From contig NZ_CP125619.1 in NCBI RefSeq assembly GCF_030053115.1, forward strand, positions 4,971,501 to 5,035,500: a stretch of DNA of 64,000 bases, in the 5' to 3' direction. This stretch comes from Pseudomonas svalbardensis (GTDB taxonomy: Bacteria; Pseudomonadota; Gammaproteobacteria; Pseudomonadales; Pseudomonadaceae). Under the pieces are notes generated by a model that was given only the letters and a program-made list of their open reading frames with translations, was not told where the DNA came from and did not search any database. Of this stretch, positions 36,550 through 44,707 are shown piece by piece; the first letter of the stretch is position 1; the number at the start of each line of letters is the position of its first letter. The position numbers and the translations under genes were made by a program.

Positions 36550-38316
36550 ATGCTTGCGACCTCCCGGACGTTACGTCTGATGCTGTACACCTTGCTGATC
36601 GTTGCCGGCGCAGCGCTGGCGGCCGGTTTGGCCATGCGCCATACCGAGCGCCAGGCCCTGGTCGAAGACGCCGCCCGCGCCAATCAGCAATTGGCGCTCT
36701 ACGCCAATTCCCTGCATACCCTGATTGATCGCTACCGCGCCCTGCCCGCCGTATTGGCGCTGGACCCGGAACTGCGCACCGCGCTAAGCGGTGAAGTGAG
36801 CCCCGAACAGCAGCTTGCGTTGAACCGCAAACTGGAAAAAATCAACGGCGCAGCCCACTCATCGACCCTGGAACTGCTCGACCACACCGGCCTCGCCGTG
36901 GCCGCCAGCAATTGGCGTTTGCCCAGTAGTTACGTCGGCCACAACTACGGTTTTCGCCCCTATTTCAGCCAGACGCGCACCCAAGGCACCGGGCGTTTTT
37001 ACGCGGTGGGCGTGACCAGCGGCATTCCCGGTTACTTCCTGTCCAGCGCGGTCACCGGTGACGACGGCCAGTTCCTCGGCGCCATGGTGGTGAAACTCGA
37101 ATTCCCGGAACTGGAGCGCGAGTGGCGCCAGGGCAGCGACACGCTGCTGGTCAGCGATGCACGCGGGATTATCTTCATCGCCAACCAGCCGGGCTGGCGC
37201 TATCGCCTGTTGAAACCGCTGAGTGACAGCGATCACGCCGAACTCAAGGTCACCCGTCAATACGATAAACAACCGCTGACACCGCTCGAGTATCAATCGG
37301 TGCGGCGCTTCGACGACAACAGTGACCTGACGCGGGTCGTGGGTCCTGACGGGACGGCGAGTTACCTGTGGGAATCGCTGCCACTGAGCACTGAAGGCTG
37401 GACGTTGCACCTGCTGCGCCGCCCGCAAATCGCGTTCGAAGACAGCCGCAACGCCGGGCTCGCCGCCGCCGGGTTGTGGCTGGCGGTGGTGTTTCTGTTG
37501 CTGTTCCTCAATCAGCGCTGGCGTCTGGCCAAGCTGCGCCAGCGCAGTCGCGAAGAGCTCGAACAACTGGTGGAAGAACGCACCCGCGACCTGCGCACCG
37601 CTCAGGACGGTCTGGTGCAATCGGCCAAACTCGCCGCTCTCGGCCAGATGTCTGCCGCGCTGGCCCATGAAATCAATCAGCCATTGACCGCCCAGCGCAT
37701 GCAGCTTGCTACTCTGAGGCTGCTGCTCGATCACGGCAGGGTTGACGACGCTTACAAGGCGCTCAAACCGGTGGATGACATGCTGACGCGCATGGCCGCC
37801 CTCACCGGCCACCTGAAAACCTTCGCCCGTAAAAGCCCCAGCGGTTTACGCGAACGCCTGGACCTGGCGGCGGTGGTCGACCAATCGTTGCTTCTGCTCG
37901 ACACACGGTTGCGCGATGAACAGGTCAGCACGGTGCTGCACCTGACGCGCCCGGCCTGGGTGCGTGGCGATGCGATTCGTCTGGAACAGGTGCTTATCAA
38001 TTTGCTGCGCAATGCCCTGGACGCCATGCAGGACAAGCCCTGCAAACGCCTGGAAATCCGTCTCGAAGCCGACGAACAACTCTGGCGCCTGACCGTTACT
38101 GACAACGGTGGCGGCATTGCCGAAGAGCACTTGGCCAACGTGTTTGATCCGTTCTTCACCACCAAACCGGTGGGTGATGGCCTGGGCCTCGGGCTGGCCG
38201 TATCCTTTGCCATCGTTCATGAATCGGGTGGACGCCTGAGCGCCGACAATCATGCAAACGGCGCGGTGTTTACCGTGACCTTGCCCATCGACCTGGAGGC
38301 ACCTGGCTCATGCTGA
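36550..38316 (+). CDS. Sensor histidine kinase, DctB/MifS-like
   Basis: A 588-residue inner-membrane kinase. One helix near residues 10-30 and another near 305-325 enclose a periplasmic double-Cache sensor (S-S-Y-V-G-H-N-Y-G-F-R-P-Y-F) of the C4/C5-dicarboxylate type. The cytoplasmic part has a coiled linker, the phospho-acceptor His ~373 in A-L-A-H-E-I-N-Q-P-L, and ATP-binding boxes (L-L-R-N-A-L-D-A-M, D-N-G-G-G-I, G-L-G-L-G-L-A-V). The start is uncertain: the frame opens at 36469 and the ATG at 36550 is preferred because the homologous N-terminus begins there. It overlaps the regulator gene (ATGCTGA). The adjacent alpha-ketoglutarate permease suggests the MifS role rather than DctB. Confidence 0.88.
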   Translation: MLATSRTLRLMLYTLLIVAGAALAAGLAMRHTERQALVEDAARANQQLALYANSLHTLIDRYRALPAVLALDPELRTALSGEVSPEQQLALNRKLEKINGAAHSSTLELLDHTGLAVAASNWRLPSSYVGHNYGFRPYFSQTRTQGTGRFYAVGVTSGIPGYFLSSAVTGDDGQFLGAMVVKLEFPELEREWRQGSDTLLVSDARGIIFIANQPGWRYRLLKPLSDSDHAELKVTRQYDKQPLTPLEYQSVRRFDDNSDLTRVVGPDGTASYLWESLPLSTEGWTLHLLRRPQIAFEDSRNAGLAAAGLWLAVVFLLLFLNQRWRLAKLRQRSREELEQLVEERTRDLRTAQDGLVQSAKLAALGQMSAALAHEINQPLTAQRMQLATLRLLLDHGRVDDAYKALKPVDDMLTRMAALTGHLKTFARKSPSGLRERLDLAAVVDQSLLLLDTRLRDEQVSTVLHLTRPAWVRGDAIRLEQVLINLLRNALDAMQDKPCKRLEIRLEADEQLWRLTVTDNGGGIAEEHLANVFDPFFTTKPVGDGLGLGLAVSFAIVHESGGRLSADNHANGAVFTVTLPIDLEAPGSC

Positions 38317-39641
38317 ACTCAGTGATGGTGGTCGACGACGAAAGCAGTATTCGCAGTGCCGTCGAACAATGGCTGAGCCTGTCGGGGTTCGAGGTGCAGT
38401 TGTTCAGCCGCGCCGATGAGTGCCTGGCGCAGCTGCCGAAGCATTTCCCCGGGGTGATCCTCAGCGACGTGCGCATGCCGGGCATGACCGGCCTGGAACT
38501 GCTGGCCGAAGTTCAGCGGCGCGATGCCGACTTGCCGGTGATTCTGCTGACCGGTCACGGCGATGTGCCGATGGCGGTCGAAGCGATGCGCGATGGCGCC
38601 TACGACTTCCTTGAAAAACCCTTCAGCCCCGAAACCCTGCTCGGCAGCCTGCGCCGTGCGCTGGACAAGCGGCGGCTGGTGCTGGAAAACCGCGCCCTGC
38701 ATGAGCAGGCGGACAACCGCGCCAAACTCGATGCGACGTTGCTGGGCGTGTCCCGTGGTTTGCAGACGCTGCGTCGGCAAGTGCTGGACCTGGCGACGCT
38801 GCCGGTCAATGTGTTGATACGTGGTGAAACCGGCAGCGGCAAGGAGTTGGTTGCCCGTTGCCTGCACGACTTCGGCCCGCGGGCCGACAAACCGTTTGTG
38901 GCATTGAACTGTGCGGCGATCCCCGAGCAGTTGTTCGAGGCCGAGCTGTTCGGCCACGAGAGCGGCGCGTTCACCGGCGCCTCGGGCAAACGCATCGGCA
39001 AGCTCGAATACGCCGATGGCGGCACGCTGTTTCTCGATGAAATCGAAAGCATGCCGCTGGCTCAGCAGGTGAAATTGCTGCGGGTGTTGCAGGAGCAGAA
39101 GCTGGAGCGGTTGGGCTCCAATCAGAGCATCCGCGTGGATTTGCGAATCATCGCCGCGACCAAACCCGACTTGCTCGACGAAGCCCGGGCCGGACGTTTT
39201 CGCGAGGACCTGGCCTATCGGTTGAACGTGGCCGAGTTGCGGCTGCCACCGTTGCGCGAGCGGCGTGAAGACATTCCGTTGTTGTTCGAGACGTTTGCGC
39301 ACAATGCCGCCGAGCGTTTGGGGCGTACGTTTCCACCGCTGAGCGGCCCGCAGTTGAGCCACCTGCTGAGCCACGACTGGCCGGGAAATGTGCGCGAATT
39401 GGCGAACGTCGCCGAGCGGCAAGTGTTGGGACTGGGTGAGCCGGAACCGGTGGGGATTGATCCTGGGCAATCGCTGGCGGCGCAGCAGGAAGCGTTTGAA
39501 GCGCATTGTCTGCGCGCGGCGTTGACCCGGCATAAGGGTGATGTGAAAGCAGTATTGGAAGAGCTGCAGCTGCCGCGCCGGACCTTCAATGAAAAAATGC
39601 AGCGACATGGGTTGAGTCGGGAGATGTTTTTGGGGGAGTGA
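38310..39641 (+). CDS. Sigma-54 response regulator, DctD/MifR-like
   Basis: A 443-residue NtrC-family activator. The receiver domain has the acidic pair V-V-D-D-E and the phospho-acceptor Asp53 (L-S-D-V-R-M-P-G-M). The AAA+ domain has Walker A G-E-T-G-S-G-K-E and an intact sigma-54-contacting loop G-A-F-T-G-A. The C-terminal Fis-type helix-turn-helix is H-K-G-D-V-K-A-V-L-E-E-L-Q-L-P-R-R-T-F. With the overlapping kinase gene it forms a two-component system. The sigma-54 promoter and a perfect palindrome upstream of the permease at 40021 make that permease the likely target, as reported for MifSR and the alpha-ketoglutarate transporter in P. aeruginosa. Confidence 0.92.
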   Translation: MLNSVMVVDDESSIRSAVEQWLSLSGFEVQLFSRADECLAQLPKHFPGVILSDVRMPGMTGLELLAEVQRRDADLPVILLTGHGDVPMAVEAMRDGAYDFLEKPFSPETLLGSLRRALDKRRLVLENRALHEQADNRAKLDATLLGVSRGLQTLRRQVLDLATLPVNVLIRGETGSGKELVARCLHDFGPRADKPFVALNCAAIPEQLFEAELFGHESGAFTGASGKRIGKLEYADGGTLFLDEIESMPLAQQVKLLRVLQEQKLERLGSNQSIRVDLRIIAATKPDLLDEARAGRFREDLAYRLNVAELRLPPLRERREDIPLLFETFAHNAAERLGRTFPPLSGPQLSHLLSHDWPGNVRELANVAERQVLGLGEPEPVGIDPGQSLAAQQEAFEAHCLRAALTRHKGDVKAVLEELQLPRRTFNEKMQRHGLSREMFLGE

Positions 39642-39678
39642 GTTTTCACGCGGGATTTTCAGTGATGCTGAAATCCAT

Positions 39679-39838
39679 CCCCTCACCCCAACCCTCTCCC
39701 CAACGGGGAGAGGGGGAAAGGGAGCAGATTTGTGTTGTTTTCAAAGCTGCGTTCGGCTCGGTCTTTCAGGTCGATGTAGCTCCAAGAACACCTCGGTCAG
39801 TCCCCTCGCCCCTTTGGGGAGAGGGTTAGGGTGAGGGG
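39679..39838. repeat. ~160-bp intergenic palindromic repeat, copy 2
   Basis: CCCCTCACCCCAACCCTCTC at one end and its inverse (GAGAGGGTTAGGGTGAGGGG) at the other, with TTCGGCTCG and CAGGTCGATGTA inside. Same family as 21206-21379. Confidence 0.85.
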
Positions 39839-39854
39839 TGTTTCTCCCTGAACA

Positions 39855-39868
39855 AGCGGATTTCCGCT
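39855..39868. promoter_or_regulatory. Candidate upstream activating site for the regulator
   Basis: AGCGGATTTCCGCT is a perfect palindrome with 6-bp arms. It lies ~83 bp upstream of the sigma-54 promoter, where NtrC-type activators bind. The half site TCCGCT recurs once between it and the promoter (39896-39901). Confidence 0.5.
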
Positions 39869-39943
39869 CACGCCCCCATCACTCATAAGCAAACATCCGC
39901 TCATAAAACCCCGTCACCCCCTCTAAACCGGCCCTCCTCCCGT

Positions 39944-39959
39944 TGGCACACCTCCTGCT
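39944..39959 (+). promoter_or_regulatory. Sigma-54 promoter of the alpha-ketoglutarate permease
   Basis: TGGCACACCTCCTGCT fits TGGCAC-N5-TTGCW with one mismatch and has the invariant GG and GC at the required spacing. It lies 61 bp before the permease ATG and downstream of the sigma-54 regulator gene. Confidence 0.88.
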
Positions 39960-39994
39960 ATAGCCCAAGCAGGCTGCGTTTCAACGCGCTCCAC

Positions 39995-40002
39995 AAAAAC
40001 AA
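39995..40002 (+). promoter_or_regulatory. Hfq/Crc-type CA motif before the permease
   Basis: AAAAACAA fits AANAANAA and lies directly upstream of the AAGGA ribosome binding site (40010-40014), as in known catabolite-repressed Pseudomonas mRNAs. Confidence 0.55.
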
Positions 40003-40020
40003 TTAAATGAAGGATCCGTC

Positions 40021-41340
40021 ATGGATAACTCACAAACCCTGCCTCTTGGGTCGGCAGCTTCGCCTGCCAAAGAAAGAACCACTGCCAGTCGCATCAAATC
40101 GATCTTCAGCGGCTCTGTCGGCAACATGGTCGAGTGGTACGACTGGTACGTCTACGCCGCCTTCTCCCTGTACTTTGCCAAAGCCTTTTTCCCCAAAGGC
40201 GACACCACCGCACAACTGCTGAACACCGCCGCGATCTTCGCCGTGGGCTTCCTGATGCGCCCGATCGGTGGCTGGTTGATGGGCCTCTACGCCGACAAGG
40301 CCGGTCGCAAGAAAGCGCTGATGGCTTCGGTGTACCTGATGTGTTTCGGCTCGCTGCTGATCGCCCTGAGCCCGGGTTATGAAACCATTGGCATCGGCGC
40401 ACCGATCCTGCTGATTTTCGCCCGTTTGCTGCAAGGTCTGTCGGTCGGTGGCGAGTACGGGACCTCGGCGACGTACCTCAGCGAGATGGCGACCAAGGAA
40501 CGTCGCGGCTTTTACTCCAGCTTCCAGTACGTGACCCTGATCTCCGGCCAGCTCATCGCCCTGGCGGTGTTGATCGTGCTGCAACAGACCCTGACCACTG
40601 AAGAGCTGTACGCCTGGGGCTGGCGCATTCCGTTCGCCATCGGCGCGCTGTGTGCCGTGGTCGCGCTCTACCTGCGTCGTGGCATGGAAGAAACCGAGTC
40701 TTTCACCAAGAAAGAGAAGGCCAAGGAAAGCGCGATGCGCACCTTGATGCGCCATCCGAAGGAACTGATGACCGTGGTCGGCCTGACCATGGGCGGTACG
40801 CTGGCGTTCTACACCTACACCACGTACATGCAGAAATACCTGGTGAACACCGTCGGCATGAGCATCTCCGACTCCACCACTATTTCGGCCGCCACGCTGT
40901 TCCTGTTCATGTGCCTGCAACCGATCATTGGCGGGCTCTCGGATAAAGTCGGTCGCCGGCCAATCCTGATTGCCTTCGGTGTTCTCGGAACGCTGTTCAC
41001 CGTGCCGATCCTGACCACCCTGCACACCATCCAGACGTGGTGGGGCGCGTTCTTCCTGATCATGGCGGCGTTGATCATCGTCAGCGGCTACACCTCGATC
41101 AACGCGGTGGTCAAAGCCGAATTGTTCCCGACCGAAATCCGCGCCCTGGGCGTTGGCCTGCCGTACGCGCTGACCGTGTCGATCTTCGGCGGCACCGCTG
41201 AATACATCGCACTGTGGTTCAAGAGCATCGGCATGGAAACTGGTTACTACTGGTATGTCACCGCGTGTATTGCCGTGTCGTTGCTGGTGTACATCACCAT
41301 GAAAGACACCCGCAAGCATTCGCGGATCGAGACGGACTGA
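40021..41340 (+). CDS. kgtP: MFS alpha-ketoglutarate:proton symporter
   Basis: A 439-residue, twelve-helix transporter of the metabolite:H+ symporter family. It has G-N-M-V-E-W-Y-D-W-Y in helix 1, D-K-A-G-R-K-K-A-L in the loop after helix 2, and A-R-L-L-Q-G-L-S-V-G-G-E-Y-G in helix 4. It is closest in pattern to KgtP / PA5530, the C5-dicarboxylate importer. The start has AAGGA seven bases upstream. The sigma-54 promoter, the palindrome and the preceding kinase-regulator pair indicate induction by external dicarboxylate, and the CA motif at the ribosome binding site suggests catabolite repression. The substrate is inferred; related symporters also carry citrate, shikimate or proline betaine. 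Confidence 0.87.
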   Translation: MDNSQTLPLGSAASPAKERTTASRIKSIFSGSVGNMVEWYDWYVYAAFSLYFAKAFFPKGDTTAQLLNTAAIFAVGFLMRPIGGWLMGLYADKAGRKKALMASVYLMCFGSLLIALSPGYETIGIGAPILLIFARLLQGLSVGGEYGTSATYLSEMATKERRGFYSSFQYVTLISGQLIALAVLIVLQQTLTTEELYAWGWRIPFAIGALCAVVALYLRRGMEETESFTKKEKAKESAMRTLMRHPKELMTVVGLTMGGTLAFYTYTTYMQKYLVNTVGMSISDSTTISAATLFLFMCLQPIIGGLSDKVGRRPILIAFGVLGTLFTVPILTTLHTIQTWWGAFFLIMAALIIVSGYTSINAVVKAELFPTEIRALGVGLPYALTVSIFGGTAEYIALWFKSIGMETGYYWYVTACIAVSLLVYITMKDTRKHSRIETD

Positions 41341-41363
41341 CAGTCACATTGATGGTGGCTGTA

Positions 41364-41399
41364 TTGTCCCCATCGCGAGCAGGCTCGCGATGGGGACAA
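41364..41399. terminator. REP-derived perfect palindrome, likely permease terminator
   Basis: TTGTCCCCATCGCGAGC and its exact inverse are separated by two bases, giving 17-bp arms 24 bp after the permease stop. The centre (TCGCGAGCAGGCTCGCGA) is the core of the local REP. Confidence 0.6.
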
Positions 41400-41614
41400 C
41401 TCGGTAACAAGACAACTGCGCCGCACCTCCTGCACCTACAAAGCCCCCCGCTAATACCCTTGGTACATCCCTCCAGCGAGATAACGATCGGTTAATGCTC
41501 CAGCCGCATTCTGCAGCCGACTGCATCCACATCAACGTGACGCACGTATATCAGTTGCAGGCCCTGAATCAGCGCCTGAACGTATTCATTGCGAACGAAC
41601 CTGGAGTACACATC

Positions 41615-41806
41615 ATGAAAATCCAACTGATCCTCGCCCTGACCCTTTCCGTATTGGCTGCCAACACCTTTGCCGCTGATGGTTACGACAAAACCGGCTC
41701 GGCCTCCTTCGCGTCCGAAGCCAGCGCCTCCGTCGAACGAGCTCATTCTGATACCTATGCCGCTGACGGTTTCGATAAAACCGGTACCGCAGAATCCATC
41801 GGCTAA
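41615..41806 (+). CDS. Small secreted protein with a duplicated DG[YF]DKTG motif
   Basis: A 63-residue protein. Residues 1-20 form a signal peptide (basic start, Leu-rich core, cleavage after T-F-A). The mature ~43 residues contain the same motif twice, A-D-G-Y-D-K-T-G-S-A right after the cleavage site and A-D-G-F-D-K-T-G-T-A near the C-terminus, joined by a Ser/Ala-rich linker. The ATG at 41615 is chosen because it begins the signal peptide; the frame opens at 41495. It is a single gene closed by a hairpin. No function is known to me; the acidic repeats could bind metal, but that is a guess. Confidence 0.75.
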   Translation: MKIQLILALTLSVLAANTFAADGYDKTGSASFASEASASVERAHSDTYAADGFDKTGTAESIG

Positions 41807-41825
41807 TAGTTGGAGGAAGGTTCAC

Positions 41826-41845
41826 AGCCCGGCTTCGGCCGGGCT
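41826..41845 (+). terminator. Terminator-like hairpin with TTCG loop
   Basis: AGCCCGGC-TTCG-GCCGGGCT, 19 bp after the small secreted protein gene. No long T run follows. Confidence 0.7.
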
Positions 41846-41890
41846 TACTCGTTTCTGGAAGAACACAAATCCAGAATCGACACAGAACCC

Positions 41891-41974
41891 TGTGGGAGCG
41901 GGCTTGCTCGCGAAAGCGGTTTAACAGGCAACTTATTTGTTGGATGTGACGCCGTCTTCGCGAGCAAGCCCACA
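41891..41974. repeat. REP pair, second copy truncated
   Basis: A diverged REP at 41891-41913 (GCGGGCTTGCTCGCGA) faces a shortened inverse copy at 41958-41974. Confidence 0.85.
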
Positions 41975-42051
41975 TTGGAATCTCATTGCTGGAAATAATC
42001 GGCTCGCCCTTGCACCATGACCGCCTCCCGAGCCCCCCAGGAATTTACGCC

Positions 42052-42681
42052 ATGGCTGACGACATCCATTTCTACGAACCCGCCAACGGCCACGGCCTGC
42101 CGCATGACCCGTTCAATGCCATCGTCGGCCCGCGCCCCATTGGCTGGATTTCCTCTCAGGATGCCGATGGCCGCCTGAACCTGGCGCCTTACAGTTTCTT
42201 CAACGCGTTCAACTACATTCCGCCGATCATTGGGTTTTCCAGTGTCGGGCGCAAAGACAGCCTGAATAACATCGAGCGAACCGGCGAGTTCGCCTGGAAC
42301 CTGGCGACCCGTCCGCTGGCCGAGCAGATGAACCGGTGCTCTGCCATGGTCCCGCCTGAGGTCAACGAGTTCGAGCTGTCCGGGCTAACCCCGGCAGCGT
42401 CGAAAATCATTCAGGTGCCGCGCGTCGCCGAAAGTCCGGTGTCCTTCGAGTGCAAGGTCACGCAGATCATTCAGTTGCAGCGGGCGGACGGCGAAGTGGT
42501 GCCGAGCTGGCTGATACTCGGCGAAGTGGTCGCCGTGCATATCGCCAAGTGGCTGTTGAAGGATGGGGTGTACGACACCGCCGCGGCAGAACCGATCCTG
42601 CGCGGCGGCGGGCCAGCGGATTATTTCCAGCTGGGGCCTGAGGCGTTGTTCAAGATGTATCGCCCGGGGGCGGTCAAGTAA
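42052..42681 (+). CDS. Flavin reductase-like FMN-binding protein
   Basis: A 209-residue protein of the flavin reductase-like (split beta-barrel, FMN-binding) family. Typical parts are I-V-G-P-R-P-I-G-W-I-S-S-Q-D, the N-L-A-P-Y-S-F-F-N-A-F loop that cradles FMN, and F-A-W-N-L-A-T near residue 83. The family includes NAD(P)H:flavin reductases and proteins of unknown substrate. The start at 42052 fits the family; the frame opens at 41986. It is convergent with the next gene with no gap: its TAA ends at 42681 and the neighbour's stop begins at 42682. Role in the cell unknown. Confidence 0.87.
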   Translation: MADDIHFYEPANGHGLPHDPFNAIVGPRPIGWISSQDADGRLNLAPYSFFNAFNYIPPIIGFSSVGRKDSLNNIERTGEFAWNLATRPLAEQMNRCSAMVPPEVNEFELSGLTPAASKIIQVPRVAESPVSFECKVTQIIQLQRADGEVVPSWLILGEVVAVHIAKWLLKDGVYDTAAAEPILRGGGPADYFQLGPEALFKMYRPGAVK

Positions 42682-42912
42682 TTACCAGATCAGGTCGCCG
42701 TCTTCGCTGACGCCTTTGAGGTGTGTCAACTGCAGCGCGGCGGCTTCATCGGCCTCATGGGCAGTTTTGAAGGTCTGTTCTTCGAGCAGCTTGTGAAAGC
42801 GCGGTGCACCCGAACCACCGATGGCCTTGGTGGCGATTGCGGCGTGATAGCCGCCTTCACGGGGTACTACGGCAGATACGGCTTCGAAGGTTTCAAAGGC
42901 TTTGCGTGCCAT
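42682..42912 (-). CDS. Small conserved-type hypothetical protein
   Basis: A 76-residue soluble protein with no signal and no motif that I recognise. It starts M-A-R-K-A-F-E-T-F-E and ends with an acidic tail (G-V-S-E-D-G-D-L-I-W). AGGA lies about eight bases upstream of the ATG, and the base composition resembles the neighbours, so the gene looks real. It is 41 bp downstream of the monooxygenase gene on the same strand and may share its transcript. Confidence 0.7.
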   Translation of the reverse strand: MARKAFETFEAVSAVVPREGGYHAAIATKAIGGSGAPRFHKLLEEQTFKTAHEADEAAALQLTHLKGVSEDGDLIW

Positions 42913-42953
42913 GTCGCGGATCCTGGCTGATTGAGAGTTGAGCCATTAAACCC

Positions 42954-43307
42954 TCAACCCGCCATTTTGTGTACCCACGACTGGGACTGCCCCAGCGCCT
43001 GGGCAGCCGACACGTCCTTGAAGGTATGAAAATCCAGGCTGTTGACCACCAGGTCTTGCACCAACTCGGCAAAAATCTGCATGGCCGGGGTGCTGAAATA
43101 AGCGGTCATGGCCTGCTGGTTCATCCAGAAACCGGACACCAGCCACAACTCGGGATCGCATTGCGAATGCTGCAGCGCAAAGCTCAAGCAACCCGGTGCG
43201 CTACGAGACGGTTCGATCAAAGCGCTGAGGCGCGCACCGAGTTCCGCCGAACGCCCGGCGCGGGCGCGGACAAAGGCCATATGACTGACGGGGATCTGCG
43301 TAGACAT
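42954..43307 (-). CDS. Antibiotic biosynthesis monooxygenase (ABM) family protein
   Basis: A 117-residue ferredoxin-fold protein of the ABM/quinol monooxygenase family. The pattern A-R-A-G-R-S-A-E-L-G-A-R-L ... S-A-P-G-C-L-S-F-A-L ... E-L-W-L-V-S-G-F-W is typical. These small dimers oxidise quinols or act as dehydratases without a cofactor; the substrate here is unknown. The start at 43307 opens the family core; the longer frame to 43364 lacks homology-like sequence. It may form a small operon with the 76-residue gene downstream. Confidence 0.82.
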   Translation of the reverse strand: MSTQIPVSHMAFVRARAGRSAELGARLSALIEPSRSAPGCLSFALQHSQCDPELWLVSGFWMNQQAMTAYFSTPAMQIFAELVQDLVVNSLDFHTFKDVSAAQALGQSQSWVHKMAG

Positions 43308-43642
43308 GGTTAACCCTCCCAGGTACTCGAGTGGCAGCCGTGGGACGGGCTGCGACAGGATCAAAGGTTAAGCGCGCAAGTAGAAGCGCGGCTAGTCGAT
43401 TCCTGCCGGCTTGTTGCACAATCCTGCGCGGCTTCTCGAAAAACCTATAACAACCTGTTAAAGCTTTCGTGCCAATGAAACAGGGCTTTCAAGCAAGTTT
43501 TCCTTGGGTTGCCATGACATAGAGGTGCCGTTAATTCACTCCGTGCAGAATCAGGCAAGGTTGAGGCAGGATGTGTCTACCGCCTCGTCTTGCACAAACT
43601 TAAGCTCACCTCATTATTGACGCCCCACCGAGGATGCCTTGC
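43308..43642. other. Intergenic region, divergent promoters
   Basis: A 335-bp gap between the ABM gene and the AraC gene. It must hold two divergent promoters. I see no repeat, RNA structure or clear sigma-factor motif that stands out. Confidence 0.4.
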
Positions 43643-44572
43643 ATGTCGTCGCTCGATCACTTTGAAGCCCCGCTGGACGCCGACATGGAGAAACAGCGCG
43701 CGGAACTGGCCGCTATCATTCGCCATAACACGGCGGAGGATGGCACTTATGCGACTGCCGTCGGCTCGCTCTTCATGTCTCGCCATAGCAAGTCCCATGA
43801 GTTTGCCCCGGTACTGGCGCAACCCGCGCTGTGCATCATGGCGCAGGGCCGTAAAGAGGTCAGGCTGGCCGATGAATACTTCAACTACGATCCGCTGAAT
43901 TACCTGGTGGTCTCCGTCTCGATGCCATTGAGCGGACGCGTGGTGAACGTCACGTCTGAAGAACCGATCCTCGCGGTGCGGCTGGACATTGATCCGGCAG
44001 AAATCACTGCGCTGATTGCCGACGCTGGCCCTCTCGGTGTGCCCACCCGGCCGACGGGACGCGGCTTGTATGTTGAACGGATCGACACCGCGATGCTTGA
44101 CGCGGTGTTGCGTCTGGCACGTTTGCTGGATGCGCCGAAAGACATCGCCATGCTCGCACCGCTGATTCGCCGGGAGATTCTTTATCGGTTGTTGCGCAGC
44201 CAGCAGGGGCATCGGCTGTACGAAATCGCTATCGCCAACAGCCAGAGCCATCGCATCAGCCAGGCGATCAAATGGCTCAACGGCAACTATGAACAGCCGT
44301 TGCGCATCGATGATCTGGCGAAGGAAGTGAACCTGAGCGTGTCGACGTTGCATCACCGGTTCAAGGCGATGACGGCGATGAGTCCGTTGCAGTATCAGAA
44401 ACAACTGCGCCTGCAAGAAGCGCGGCGGTTGATGCTGGCGGAAGGGCTGGAAGCTTCGGCAGCGGGGTATCGAGTGGGGTATGAAAGCCCTTCGCAATTC
44501 AGCCGAGAGTACAGCCGGTTGTTCGGGGCGCCGCCGTTGCGGGATTTGGCGCGGTTGCGGTTGACCGTCTGA
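43643..44572 (+). CDS. AraC-family regulator with AraC_N cupin
   Basis: A 309-residue regulator. The N-terminal AraC-N ligand-binding domain has A-L-C-I-M-A-Q-G-R-K-E-V and Y-L-V-V-S-V-S-M-P near residues 68-100. The C-terminal pair of helix-turn-helices has D-L-A-K-E-V-N-L-S-V-S-T-L-H-H-R-F-K and A-A-G-Y-R-V-G-Y-E-S-P-S-Q-F-S-R-E-Y-S-R-L-F-G. The start at 43643 has GAGGA eight bases upstream; an ATG at 43634 lies in that site. Such regulators often control a neighbouring oxidoreductase, and the divergent ABM gene is a candidate target. Inducer unknown. Confidence 0.9.
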   Translation: MSSLDHFEAPLDADMEKQRAELAAIIRHNTAEDGTYATAVGSLFMSRHSKSHEFAPVLAQPALCIMAQGRKEVRLADEYFNYDPLNYLVVSVSMPLSGRVVNVTSEEPILAVRLDIDPAEITALIADAGPLGVPTRPTGRGLYVERIDTAMLDAVLRLARLLDAPKDIAMLAPLIRREILYRLLRSQQGHRLYEIAIANSQSHRISQAIKWLNGNYEQPLRIDDLAKEVNLSVSTLHHRFKAMTAMSPLQYQKQLRLQEARRLMLAEGLEASAAGYRVGYESPSQFSREYSRLFGAPPLRDLARLRLTV

Positions 44573-44603
44573 TCTGATTTTTGTGCTGGTTTTGCCGGCC
44601 TCA

Positions 44604-44694
44604 TCGCGAGCAGGCTCGCTCCCACATTTGATCTGAGGTGTTCACAAATTCTGTGTTCACAGGAGATCCACTGTGGGAGCGAGCCTGCTCGCGA
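44604..44694. repeat. Inverted REP pair
   Basis: REP copies at 44604-44626 and 44672-44694 in opposite orientation, between the convergent AraC and ABC ATPase genes. Confidence 0.95.
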
Positions 44695-44707
44695 TGGGGC
44701 CAGTCAG

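Noticed and set aside
38319..39686. A 455-residue minus-strand frame
   Set aside because: Shadow of the sigma-54 regulator gene; Gln/His-rich without a domain.
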